From assembly GCA_023438785.1 (NCBI GenBank), contig JAEXQJ010000288.1:1-7076 (forward strand): DNA of 7,076 bases. Direction: 5' to 3'. The notes beneath the pieces are model-generated. The model saw only the letters and a program-made list of their open reading frames with translations. It did no database searches and had not been told where the DNA came from. Below, piece by piece: positions 1 to 6,780 of the stretch; the first letter of the stretch is position 1; each line of letters begins with the position of its first letter. Position numbers and translations under genes: made by a program. Source of the DNA: Pseudomonadota bacterium. GTDB taxonomy: Bacteria; Myxococcota_A; Polyangia; Fen-1088.

Positions 1-17
1 CCGAAAGGAAGCCCCAG

Positions 18-818
18 GTGTTTGCTGCCGTCGTTATGTGCTCCTTCCTCTATTTTCCCGGCCGCCTCGCGGCCGTGGCCTTCACGCGGGGATGCAACCT
101 TCGCTGCCGCTATTGCCACAACCCTGAGCTATGCGGGCCCAAGAGCGCGGCTCCGAAGTCCAGCGAGGAGTTCCTCAGCTTCCTCGCCGGACGGCGCGGT
201 CTTCTGTCGGGCGTCGTCATGTGCGGTGGCGAGCCCACGCTGTGGCCGGAGATCGAGAAGCTGCTGGCCGAGATCCGGAGCCTGGGCTTCGCCGCAAAAC
301 TCGACACCAACGGTACGCGGCCGGAACAGACGGAGAGCCTCCTCGACCAGGGTCTTGTGGATTACCTGGCCGTGGACGTCAAAGCGGCGCCAGGCGAGGC
401 CTCGCGTTGGCTGTGCGGTGACAAGGACCAGGCCTCGACAGCCATCCAGACCCTGGCGCATGCGGTGGCCAACCACGTCGAGTGCGAGGCGCGAACCGTG
501 CTCGTGGGCGGGGTTCACGATGAGGCGGCTCTCTCGTGGATCGCCCGGCAAATGGCCGAGAACGGCATTGCCCGCTGGCGCCTCACCGACGTCGAGGCCG
601 GCCACGTCCTCGACGCGACCGTGCCCCTGCAACCACCCGAGCGCGGGCTCGTGGAGCGGGCCCTGTCGAGCGCGAGAGCATGGGGCCTAAAGGCGAGTTG
701 GACAACTTCCCGCTCGCGAGGTCCCGATCCCCTGGCCAATCAGGGGACCTCGCCCGGAGGGAAAGCCAGCACGGGCGCGGGTACGAGCCGCACAACCATG
801 CCCAGGGCCGCCAAATAG
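18..818 (+). CDS. nrdG: Radical SAM activase, anaerobic ribonucleotide reductase activating protein type (NrdG2-like)
   Basis: Probable activase that uses S-adenosylmethionine and a [4Fe-4S] cluster to install the glycyl radical on anaerobic (class III) ribonucleotide reductase in the cytoplasm. Seen: the cluster motif CNLRCRYC with Cys26, Cys30 and Cys33, followed by HNPEL, which is typical of this subfamily; a GGEPT SAM-binding motif at residues 70-74; DTNGT at 96-100; and DYLAVDVKA at 115-123. The GTG at 18 is chosen because AAAGGAAG lies at 4-11, and it puts the first cluster Cys about 25 residues in, as is usual. An in-frame ATG at 36 has no such site. Family-like sequence ends near residue 228 (about base 700). 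The last 40 or so residues are Ser/Thr/Gly/Arg-rich, cross a hairpin (716-753) and run 79 bp antisense into cobU, so this tail may be read-through past the conserved domain. The nrdD partner is not visible and may lie to the left. Another glycyl-radical activase is possible. Confidence 0.82.
   Translation: MFAAVVMCSFLYFPGRLAAVAFTRGCNLRCRYCHNPELCGPKSAAPKSSEEFLSFLAGRRGLLSGVVMCGGEPTLWPEIEKLLAEIRSLGFAAKLDTNGTRPEQTESLLDQGLVDYLAVDVKAAPGEASRWLCGDKDQASTAIQTLAHAVANHVECEARTVLVGGVHDEAALSWIARQMAENGIARWRLTDVEAGHVLDATVPLQPPERGLVERALSSARAWGLKASWTTSRSRGPDPLANQGTSPGGKASTGAGTSRTTMPRAAK
716..753. terminator. Hairpin at the nrdG/cobU convergent junction, possible bidirectional terminator
   Basis: GCGAGGTCCC at 716-725 is the exact reverse complement of GGGACCTCGC at 744-753, a 10-bp perfect stem. 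An alternative inner stem pairs CCCCTG (729-734) with CAGGGG (741-746) around a GCCAAT loop. It sits just beyond the conserved end of the activase and over the stop codon of cobU, where transcription from both sides should end. No T-tract follows on either strand, so it is not a textbook intrinsic terminator. The repeat is seen directly; the terminator role is inferred. Confidence 0.45.
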
Positions 819-1291
819 ACCTCGTCCGCGCGTGCGACGATCTGCTGATGGGTCCGGCCGGCGATGTCGCGGAAGGCGCGGGCCAAGGCAGACTCCGGCA
901 CGATGCCCAAGCCCACCTCGTTGCTCACCAGAATCACGTGCTGCCGGCGCGTCTCCACGGCCGCCAGGACCTCGGCGACCCGTCCTTCGATATCCGTCGC
1001 CGGGCAGCCCCGCAGAAGGAGATTCGAGAGCCAGAGGGTCAGGCAATCGACGACAACCACGTCGGACTGATCCTCGGCGAGCAGGCGGGCAAGATGGAGA
1101 GGCTCTTCCTTGGTGAGGAAGTCATCGCCCCGCCCCTGCCGGTGACGTGCGATTCGAGCGCCCATCTCGGCATCGCGCGCCTCGGCGGTGGCGACAAAGA
1201 GGCGGCGAGGCCCCAGCCGTCGTGCGTACGACAGCGCGAATTGGCTCTTGCCCGAACGCGCACCGCCGCCGACGAGGATCACCTTGTGCAC
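740..1291 (-). CDS. cobU: Adenosylcobinamide kinase / adenosylcobinamide-phosphate guanylyltransferase CobU
   Basis: Bifunctional cytoplasmic enzyme of nucleotide-loop assembly: it phosphorylates adenosylcobinamide, then transfers GMP from GTP to give adenosylcobinamide-GDP, the substrate of CobS. It has 183 residues, close to the usual 170-180. Seen: N-terminal P-loop GGARSGKS (residues 9-16); RIARHRQGR with His50, matching the histidine that is guanylylated in Salmonella CobU; Walker-B-like VVVVDCLTLWLSNLL (79-93); SNEVGLGIVP (123-132); and RDIAGRTHQQ followed by ADEVYL near the C-terminus. The start is GTG, supported by AGAAGGAG six bases upstream. The last 15 or so residues after VVRL extend beyond the usual end and overlap the 3' end of the convergent activase gene. 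It is divergent from cobS across 74 bp, so it has its own promoter. No riboswitch fits in that spacer. Confidence 0.97.
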   Translation of the reverse strand: MHKVILVGGGARSGKSQFALSYARRLGPRRLFVATAEARDAEMGARIARHRQGRGDDFLTKEEPLHLARLLAEDQSDVVVVDCLTLWLSNLLLRGCPATDIEGRVAEVLAAVETRRQHVILVSNEVGLGIVPESALARAFRDIAGRTHQQIVARADEVYLAALGMVVRLVPAPVLAFPPGEVP

Positions 1292-1316
1292 GAGCCGCTC
1301 CTTCTGGATGTCGATC

Positions 1317-1347
1317 TTGTGCGGGCCTGCCCGCGGCCCGGTATAGA
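1317..1347 (+). promoter_or_regulatory. cobS: Weak candidate promoter for cobS
   Basis: TATAGA at 1342-1347 matches the sigma-70 -10 consensus at 4 of 6 bases and is the only such stretch in the spacer. TTGTGC at 1317-1322 is a poor -35 at 19-base spacing. Transcription would begin around 1354, leaving a leader of about 12 bases before the cobS ATG. No Shine-Dalgarno sequence is evident there, so cobS may be translated from a very short leader. The same A/T island reads TATACC on the other strand and could serve cobU. Confidence 0.22.
1321..1340. promoter_or_regulatory. Overlapping inverted repeats in the cobU-cobS divergent spacer
   Basis: Two inverted repeats share bases in the 74-bp spacer. 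GCGGGC (1321-1326) pairs with GCCCGC (1329-1334) across 2 bases, an operator-like palindrome. CGGGCC (1322-1327) pairs with GGCCCG (1335-1340) across 7 bases. The two pairings exclude each other. They lie between the cobU ribosome-binding site and the only A/T island of the spacer. In DNA this GC-rich, chance repeats of this size are common, so a regulatory role is a guess. Confidence 0.25.
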
Positions 1348-1365
1348 AGTCCTTCCGGCAAAAAC

Positions 1366-2163
1366 ATGGAATCCGCGGAAGAGAGCAAGAGTTCCACGGC
1401 GTCTCCCTGGGTCTTCCTCGCCGGCGCTCACGCCGCTCTGGCGTTTCTGACCCGCATACCTTGTGGCAAGCGGCCCGTGTCTGAAGGGGCCCTGGCCTGG
1501 GCGCCGGCGTGGTTCCCGGCGGTGGGATGCGTCTTGGGCTTGATGGGGAGCGTGGTGCTCATGTGCCTCGCCCGGGCTGGCAGCATGGTTGCCGCGGTGG
1601 CGGTCGTAGCCTTCTTGGCGCTGCTCACCGGCGCGTTCCACGAGGATGGCCTGGCGGACTCCGCCGACGCGCTCGGTGGCGCCTTCGATCGGCCCAAGCT
1701 CTTCGCCATCCTCAAGGACAGCCGTATCGGCAGCTTCGGAGCCACGGCGCTCATCGTGGTCTTGCTCCTGCGCATCAGCGCGCTGGCCAAGCTGGGGCCC
1801 GTGGCTCCGGCCGCCCTCGTGCTCAGCCAGACGGTTTCGCGCACGACTCCGGTCTGGCTGATGGCGTTCTTGCCCTATGTGACGCCCTCGGAGAACGCCC
1901 GCTCGGAAGGGGCCGTCAGACGGCATGTCGGCATGGCTCTCATAGCCACCGCCTTCGCGGCGCTGGCAACCATGGGGCTCGTGTTGGGCCAGCACCTTCC
2001 TTCGCGGCACGCCTTGTTCGCGATCTGCGTTTCCCTGGTGGTGGCTGTTCTGTGCGGCTGGCGCTTCCATGTGCGGGCGGGCGGGCTCACGGGTGATTTC
2101 CTGGGCGCCACACAGCAACTCACGGATGCCGCGATCCTGGTCGCGCTCGCGGCATCCGTTTGA
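1366..2163 (+). CDS. cobS: Adenosylcobinamide-GDP ribazoletransferase (cobalamin-5'-phosphate synthase) CobS
   Basis: Polytopic inner-membrane enzyme that joins adenosylcobinamide-GDP to alpha-ribazole or its 5'-phosphate, the last ligation in cobalamin synthesis. It has 265 residues, close to the family norm. Seen: the entry motif LAFLTRIP (25-32); the conserved acidic signature HEDGLADSADALGG (92-105) with Asp94, Asp98 and Asp101; KLFAILKDSRIGSFGA (111-126); several hydrophobic segments (about 50-68, 72-90, 126-140, 144-156, 190-208, 216-231); and the C-terminal GLTGDFLGATQQ signature (240-251). The ATG at 1366 is chosen because it sits a short distance before the conserved start. The open frame continues upstream only through sequence antisense to cobU. 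The last codons form a strong hairpin. It is convergent with cobT, with 23 bp between the two stop codons. CobU makes its substrate, and CobT supplies the alpha-ribazole phosphate. Confidence 0.95.
   Translation: MESAEESKSSTASPWVFLAGAHAALAFLTRIPCGKRPVSEGALAWAPAWFPAVGCVLGLMGSVVLMCLARAGSMVAAVAVVAFLALLTGAFHEDGLADSADALGGAFDRPKLFAILKDSRIGSFGATALIVVLLLRISALAKLGPVAPAALVLSQTVSRTTPVWLMAFLPYVTPSENARSEGAVRRHVGMALIATAFAALATMGLVLGQHLPSRHALFAICVSLVVAVLCGWRFHVRAGGLTGDFLGATQQLTDAAILVALAASV
2122..2159. terminator. 13-bp perfect hairpin inside the 3' end of cobS, possible terminator
   Basis: ACGGATGCCGCGA (2122-2134) is the exact reverse complement of TCGCGGCATCCGT (2147-2159), with a 12-base loop. It covers the codons for the last residues of cobS and ends just before the TGA at 2161. 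On the + strand it is followed by only TTT, a weak U-tract, and on the - strand by none. It could end cobS transcription, and it lies where read-through from the convergent cobT operon would arrive. The repeat is seen directly; its function is inferred. Confidence 0.5.
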
Positions 2164-2186
2164 CCCCTCGCCCGACGTGGCCCAGC

Positions 2187-3245
2187 TCATCGTCCGGTGT
2201 CCGTCACATGGGCTTCGTCGAAGCTGGCCATCTCGTGCAGGATGCGCACTGCCGCCTCGATGAGAGGCATGGCGAGCGCCGCGCCCGTGCCTTCCCCGAG
2301 GCGCAGGCCCATGTCGAGGAGCGGCTCGCATCCGAGAGCCTGTAGCACGCTTTGGTGACCGACCTCCGCCGAGCGATGGGACGCGATCACGTACTGGGCC
2401 GCCTTGGGCGCCATCTTGGCCGCGCACAGGGCCGCGGTGGAGGCAATGAAGCCGTCGAGCACGACGGGCACGCGACGGGATGCCGCGCCCAACACGACCC
2501 CGGCGAGCCCGGCGATCTCGAATCCGCCCAGCGCCGCCAGAACCTCCACGGCTGATCTTCCCGCCACACGATTGACCGAGAGGGCCTTCTCGATGATCGC
2601 GATCTTGCGTATCCGGGTTGCGTCGTCGATGCCGGTGCCGTGGCCGGTGATGACCCGGGCAGGCGCGCCGGAGAACGCGGCGAGGAGCGCGGTGGCGACG
2701 GTGGTGTTCCCGATGCCCATCTCCCCCAAGCCCACGAGGCCCACCCCGGATTCGGTCAACTCTCGCGCAACGTCGATGCCGCGCTCCAGGGCCAAAACGG
2801 CATCGGCCACGGTCATGGCGGGGCCGTGCACGAAGTTGTCCGTGCCAGGCCGGATCCGCCGCGACAGGACGCCCGGGATCTCCTCGGCGGGGCCCCGGAC
2901 GCCCATGTCGACGACCACCAATCGCGCCCCGGCCTGCCGAGCCAGGACGTTGATGGCAGCGCCACCGCGCGCGAAGTTGAGCAGCATCTGCCGACTCACC
3001 TCGGGCGGATAGGCGCTGACACCCTCCTGTGCGACGCCGTGGTCGCCTGCCATGACGACGATGGCCGGACTCGGCACGGCCGGTCGAGGACAGCGCGTGA
3101 TCGCGGCGATCTTGCAGGCGAGGTCCTCCAGCCGGCCAAGGCTGCCTCTCGGCTTGGTCTTGCCGTCGAGCAGTCGCTGTGCGCCCCGCGCCGCCTCGTC
3201 GTCTATGTCGACGATGGCGGCACATGTCGTATCGAGCAGCGACAT
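2187..3245 (-). CDS. cobT: Nicotinate-nucleotide--dimethylbenzimidazole phosphoribosyltransferase CobT
   Basis: Cytoplasmic enzyme that moves phosphoribose from nicotinate mononucleotide to the lower-ligand base (usually dimethylbenzimidazole), giving alpha-ribazole-5'-phosphate. It has 352 residues, the normal length. Seen: KTKPRGSLGRLE (29-40); AGDHGVAQEGVSAYP (66-80); GEMGIGNTT with Glu175; HGTGIDDATRIRK ending in Lys214; SHRSAEVGH (289-297); and RLGEGTGA with Glu318. Glu175, Lys214 and Glu318 match Salmonella Glu174, Lys213 and the catalytic base Glu317 with a constant offset of one. The ATG at 3245 is preferred over a GTG three codons upstream because its first two bases overlap the TAA stop of the lipoprotein gene (TAATG), a classic translational-coupling arrangement, and no strong Shine-Dalgarno site is seen for either start. 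It is the last gene of the riboswitch operon. Base specificity cannot be read from sequence alone. Confidence 0.97.
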   Translation of the reverse strand: MSLLDTTCAAIVDIDDEAARGAQRLLDGKTKPRGSLGRLEDLACKIAAITRCPRPAVPSPAIVVMAGDHGVAQEGVSAYPPEVSRQMLLNFARGGAAINVLARQAGARLVVVDMGVRGPAEEIPGVLSRRIRPGTDNFVHGPAMTVADAVLALERGIDVARELTESGVGLVGLGEMGIGNTTVATALLAAFSGAPARVITGHGTGIDDATRIRKIAIIEKALSVNRVAGRSAVEVLAALGGFEIAGLAGVVLGAASRRVPVVLDGFIASTAALCAAKMAPKAAQYVIASHRSAEVGHQSVLQALGCEPLLDMGLRLGEGTGAALAMPLIEAAVRILHEMASFDEAHVTDTGR

Positions 3246-4600
3246 TAGAACCACGCCAGCGCGCGAGCCGGGAGCTTCTGCGTCGGGTTGGTCTTGATGG
3301 TCGCCGTCGCCTGGAGGCCGCCGGCCCCCCGGTCGAAGGCCCGCACGGAGGGTGCCGCGACGGTGGTTCCATCAGCGAGGAAGACCCGGCCACGCTCCAC
3401 ATCGACCAACACCGACCCCATCGCGTAAGACTCCGCCGAGTCGAAGACCCGGCCAGGCGTCGCCCCGTCTTGCGGGAGAAGCCACAGGCTATCCGGCGGC
3501 GTATTCGAGAAATCGCCCATGCTCACGCCCAGCACGCTGTTGCCGTCGAGGGCTGCCACGGTCGAGTTGGAGAACGCCAGCACGCCCACCGCGGAAGCGA
3601 AGACCTGCCCGACGACAACCGGGGGGGTCACGCCCACGTTGAGGGCCACGATGGCCGAGGCGGCGGCCTGATTGGCATCTCCGTAGTCTCCGCTGCAGGC
3701 AACGAGCAGCTTCTGGCTGGCGGGCAGATAGGCCATCGCTCCGCAGTTCTTGGTCCCCGGCAGATCGACGGTGCCGATGACCCGATCGAGCGCGGGGTCG
3801 ACGATGACCAGACGTCCCGTGGCATTGGAGCCGTACTTGGCATTGCTGGCATTGAGGGAAACGAAGACCCTCCCATCCACCAGCATCGCTCGATCCGCAC
3901 GAGGCAGGACGCCGGCCGGCGTGAAGGGGACGAGGTCGATGCGACCGACGATCTTCGGTTGCGTCGGATCGACGATAAGCAGATCGTTGCCCTCGTCGAA
4001 GTCCCCGAGCGCCGGCGTGGCAGCGGCGTTTTGCTCGTATCGCGTGACGTAGGCCTTGCTCGTCGTGATCTCGACGTAGTCGTGCGGGATGGCCTTGAAC
4101 CCGGTGCTCACCGCGAGCTGTCGCGAAGCCGCGCAGGTCACGGGGTCGATCCAGGTCAACGTGCCGTTGCCGCGATCGATGAGAGTGACCGCGGAGGTCC
4201 GCGAGAGCTGACTGGGCAACACCACGTCGCCGGAGAGGGTCATGGCCAGCCCGCCACCGCCGGTGCCCGAATTGATGCAGCCATCTTTGACGAGGTTGCC
4301 ATCTCGGTCGAGCAGCGAGATGGCGGTGGAGAGGTAGTCGCTGTGGACCGCGACCATGCCGCGAATCGCGGCGGGGGGCACACCGGCCTCGGACGCTCCG
4401 TCCGGTGAGGCCACCTCCGAGGCGTCGAGGTCTGCATCCGCTTCGGTGGCGGGTGACCCCGAGTCGAGGGTCGGCTCGGACAGGCTGACGTCCGGGGCGG
4501 CGTCTTGGCGTGGCAGCGCGTCGCCATCGCTGCCACAGCCGATGAGGCCAAGGCAGGCCAGAAGCACGGCGGGTCCTGATAGCAAGCGGAAGGGTCTCAT
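3245..4600 (-). CDS. Surface/outer-membrane beta-propeller lipoprotein, BtuG-like partner of the receptor
   Basis: Predicted lipoprotein of 451 residues. Seen: a basic start (MRPFR), a hydrophobic segment, and the lipobox LIGC with Cys22 as the lipidated residue. The next residues are Gly and Ser, not Asp, so inner-membrane retention is not signalled under the E. coli rule. Residues 23-78 form a low-complexity tether rich in Asp, Ala, Ser, Pro and Glu. Residues 79-451 contain repeated blade-like segments such as LLIVDPTQPKIVGRIDL (207-223) and LVIVDPALDRVIGTVDL (264-280), which recall YVTN/YncE-type beta-propellers. Four cysteines (108, 156, 286, 302) could form disulfides. The ATG overlaps the receptor's stop codon (ATGA), with AAGGAGA seven bases upstream. 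Being encoded between a riboswitch-controlled receptor and cobT, it probably helps capture corrinoids, as BtuG does for BtuB in Bacteroides. That comparison rests on fold type and context, not on demonstrated homology. A generic propeller lipoprotein with another role is possible. Confidence 0.9.
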   Translation of the reverse strand: MRPFRLLSGPAVLLACLGLIGCGSDGDALPRQDAAPDVSLSEPTLDSGSPATEADADLDASEVASPDGASEAGVPPAAIRGMVAVHSDYLSTAISLLDRDGNLVKDGCINSGTGGGGLAMTLSGDVVLPSQLSRTSAVTLIDRGNGTLTWIDPVTCAASRQLAVSTGFKAIPHDYVEITTSKAYVTRYEQNAAATPALGDFDEGNDLLIVDPTQPKIVGRIDLVPFTPAGVLPRADRAMLVDGRVFVSLNASNAKYGSNATGRLVIVDPALDRVIGTVDLPGTKNCGAMAYLPASQKLLVACSGDYGDANQAAASAIVALNVGVTPPVVVGQVFASAVGVLAFSNSTVAALDGNSVLGVSMGDFSNTPPDSLWLLPQDGATPGRVFDSAESYAMGSVLVDVERGRVFLADGTTVAAPSVRAFDRGAGGLQATATIKTNPTQKLPARALAWF

Positions 4601-6687
4601 CGGTTGTCTCCTTGTTTGTCGTTGGCCCGCGACCAGGCGAGACTTACGTACAGCTCGCGGCCGGGAAGCGGGTAGTTGCTGATGTCATAGACGGCGGAAT
4701 TCGCCAGGTTCTGGGCGGTAAAATGGATCGAGAAACCGGCCGGCAGATCGGCGAAGGCCCCGGCGCCGAACAAGATGCGCGAGGGGGCCGCCGTGCTGTT
4801 GTCGGGAACCAGATAGTTGCTGCCCGTGAGATCGGCCTCGGCGTACACACCGATGAAGGTTTGAGACGCAAGCCGTACGGCTCGCCATTCGGGGCGAGCG
4901 TAGAGGCGATAGCGCGGGCGAAACGGCAGCACCCGGTCGTGCTGCGATTCGATGGCGGAGGTGTTTCGCGGGTCCGAGAGTGTTCCAGCGAGGACGGCAC
5001 GGAAGTGGTCGCCAAGCTCCAGTTTCGCCTCGGTCTCGACGCCCAGGATGCGCGCGCTGCCCAGATTGCGTGGCCGCGCGTGACCTCCGCCGTACTGGTA
5101 CTGAATGAGGTCGTCGATAAGGCTGACGAAAGCCGCCGCGGACCACGATAGGCGGCTGGCTCCACGCCTCCACGACAGCGTTGGCCCCACGTCCGCGTTG
5201 AGGCCTCGTTCGGGCTTGAGGGCCGCATTTCCGAGCAAAAGCCCCGTATTGCCGTAGAGCTCGATCAGCGAGGGAAGGCGCGCGTAGCGGCCGCCGTTTG
5301 CCCGCAAGCTGAGCCATTCCGTCAATGGCTTGATGAGCGCCAGACGGGCGATGGGCAGCACGTGATTCACGGGCTCCGACGTGGACAGGAACCTGTAGAA
5401 GTCGTTGCGTCCAGACGTCTTCTCGCGCGCCATCTCGACGCGCACCGAGGGAATGACGTTCAGGCGGATGGCCTGGAGCCAGAAATCGCTCTCCAGCCCG
5501 GTGGCACCGAAGAGGCGCGTGCCCGGGGAACCGCTGACATCGGTGTCCGAGGGAGAGAACCTGTCGAAGCGAAAGTCGAAGAGCCCCGAGAGCACGAGCC
5601 ACGGACGCGTCACGTGCCGCCACGTCGTGGTCCCGCCCACGGTGTACGTGCGGTCGTGGGCGTCGGTGGGGATGGAATTGATGTCGGGATGGGGATCGTC
5701 GAAGTGGGTGAGGTCGAAGCTGCCATGGACGGTTGCCCTCAGTCGTCCGCCGGGACCCAAGGCCTGCGGCGATTCGTAGCCGAGGATGGCGGTGGCCCGT
5801 GTGGTTCCCAGGCGGGCGGTGGGCTGGGCCAGGTTGGCCTCGCCAGGCAGGCCCTGGGCCCGAGCGAAGAACAACAGTCCAGCGCTGACGCGGCGGCCGT
5901 CCGCTGCATCCACGACCGCGCGAAGCACGCCGTCGACTTGCTGGACATCGTTGTTGCGCCGTCGCGTGTCTCGGTCATCGGCGGTCGTGAGGTTGGTCGC
6001 CCCCGGGTCGGTGTACGGGAAGTCGCCGTTCGAGGTCAGGGCGTGGATGCCGCCGTAGACATGCAGGCGACCGTGCGCCCAGGCGCCGCGTGCTCCGCCA
6101 TAGGTGGTTCCGAACGAACCGCCTCCCACGTCGAGGACGGCCCGGTCCTCCGTGGGCACCGCGGTCGAGATCGAAACGACGCCGCCGATGGCCGAGGCCC
6201 CGAACGTGATGGGGCTCATGCCGCGATAGATCTCGATGCGTTCGATGTCGCCCATGGGGATGGCGCCCAGATCCACGCCCCCGCCCGTGACCGTGTTGAG
6301 CGGCGCCCCGTCGAGATAGACCGTCACCTGGTTGGGCGTCGAGCCGCGCAGCGACAGCGTTGCCGTGGACCCCAGGCCGCCCAGGCGAGTCACCACAACG
6401 CCGGCCTGCTCGGAGAGGATCTGGGTCACCGACTCGGCCGCGCGCGGGGTTCGCTCCGCGATGATCACGGCGGTGGCCGAAGCCGCGTGGTCCTCACGTG
6501 CCGCATCGGGGGCGTCAGGCTCACCGACCACCACGGTCTCGTACACCGGGGCCGGCTGCGCAGCATGCGCAACACGGAGGAGGACGCGAAGCCCGCTGCC
6601 AATGAGCAGCGCGCGCCAGAGCTTCGATTCGCGGCAAAGCCAAGCTCGGACGGTCCGCGCGTCCGGCGTTGGTCGACGTCTCGACAC
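4597..6687 (-). CDS. btuB: TonB-dependent outer-membrane receptor, BtuB-like cobalamin transporter
   Basis: Outer-membrane 22-strand barrel with a plug domain that would import cobalamin or other corrinoids using TonB energy. It has 696 residues, somewhat longer than E. coli BtuB. Seen: a signal peptide with a long charged N-region and a hydrophobic stretch (about 24-41), with likely cleavage after AHA near residue 42; a TonB box ETVVV at 50-54, close to the BtuB form; and a plug domain (about 80-175) with SVTQILSEQAGVVV, LSLRGSTPNQVTVYLDG, DIERIEIYRG and FGASAIGGVVSIST. The rest is barrel strands, with a late strand LYVSLAW followed by an 11-residue polar tail. The start is GTG at 6687 with AGAAGGG seven bases upstream. 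The cobalamin riboswitch just upstream is the main reason to call the substrate a corrinoid. The stop overlaps the lipoprotein start by four bases, so translation is probably coupled. Confidence 0.93.
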   Translation of the reverse strand: MSRRRPTPDARTVRAWLCRESKLWRALLIGSGLRVLLRVAHAAQPAPVYETVVVGEPDAPDAAREDHAASATAVIIAERTPRAAESVTQILSEQAGVVVTRLGGLGSTATLSLRGSTPNQVTVYLDGAPLNTVTGGGVDLGAIPMGDIERIEIYRGMSPITFGASAIGGVVSISTAVPTEDRAVLDVGGGSFGTTYGGARGAWAHGRLHVYGGIHALTSNGDFPYTDPGATNLTTADDRDTRRRNNDVQQVDGVLRAVVDAADGRRVSAGLLFFARAQGLPGEANLAQPTARLGTTRATAILGYESPQALGPGGRLRATVHGSFDLTHFDDPHPDINSIPTDAHDRTYTVGGTTTWRHVTRPWLVLSGLFDFRFDRFSPSDTDVSGSPGTRLFGATGLESDFWLQAIRLNVIPSVRVEMAREKTSGRNDFYRFLSTSEPVNHVLPIARLALIKPLTEWLSLRANGGRYARLPSLIELYGNTGLLLGNAALKPERGLNADVGPTLSWRRGASRLSWSAAAFVSLIDDLIQYQYGGGHARPRNLGSARILGVETEAKLELGDHFRAVLAGTLSDPRNTSAIESQHDRVLPFRPRYRLYARPEWRAVRLASQTFIGVYAEADLTGSNYLVPDNSTAAPSRILFGAGAFADLPAGFSIHFTAQNLANSAVYDISNYPLPGRELYVSLAWSRANDKQGDNR

Positions 6688-6694
6688 AAGAACA

Positions 6695-6720
6695 CCCTTC
6701 TGCCTACGGCGAGGAAAGGG
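6695..6720 (-). promoter_or_regulatory. Receptor ribosome-binding site with a candidate sequestering helix
   Basis: Read on the - strand, AGAAGGG (6701-6695) is the Shine-Dalgarno site for the GTG start of the receptor. CCCTT (6720-6716) pairs exactly with AAGGG (6699-6695), extended by one T-G wobble, so a helix could hide the site. Just upstream another hairpin (GTTCCGGC, 6738-6731, with GCCCGAAC, 6727-6720, one mismatch) shares base 6720 and may compete with it. This suggests translational control by the riboswitch. The pairing is seen; the switching is inferred. Confidence 0.4.
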
Positions 6721-6740
6721 TTCGGGCTTTGCCGGAACGT

Positions 6741-6780
6741 CCTTCTCCGCGGAAGGTCATTGCGAGTTCGGCAATCGCGG
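6741..6780 (-). promoter_or_regulatory. Riboswitch expression platform: competing hairpins and kissing partner
   Basis: On the - strand, directly after the B12 box, CCGCG (6780-6776) can pair with CGCGG (6751-6747), enclosing ATTGC (6775-6771) paired with GCAAT (6763-6759). A competing hairpin pairs CCTTC (6756-6752) with GAAGG (6745-6741). TCGCA at 6765-6761 can pair with TGTGA in loop L5 of the aptamer (6911-6907) with one G-U wobble, as in the L5-L13 kissing contact known for E. coli btuB. It shares GCA with the ATTGC/GCAAT stem, so the two states would exclude each other. Confidence 0.4.

Noticed and set aside
1292..1365. A possible riboswitch between cobU and cobS
   Set aside because: The spacer is too short for a cobalamin aptamer and lacks the GCCACTG core and the B12 box.
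536..1450. A 304-codon open frame on the + strand across cobU
   Set aside because: It lies antisense to cobU and out of frame with the activase and cobS. All three real genes have diagnostic motifs, and this frame has none.
3243..3254. GTG at 3254 as the cobT start
   Set aside because: It adds only three residues and has no better ribosome-binding site. The ATG at 3245 forms the TAATG overlap with the upstream stop.
1279..3402. A 707-codon open frame on the - strand
   Set aside because: It is an Arg/Gly/His-rich shadow running antisense to cobS and out of frame over cobT, and has no domain-like sequence. The other frames encode clear enzymes.
3179..4408. A 409-codon open frame on the + strand
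   Set aside because: It is antisense to the lipoprotein and cobT and is Arg/Gly/Asp/His-rich without motifs, a typical high-GC shadow.
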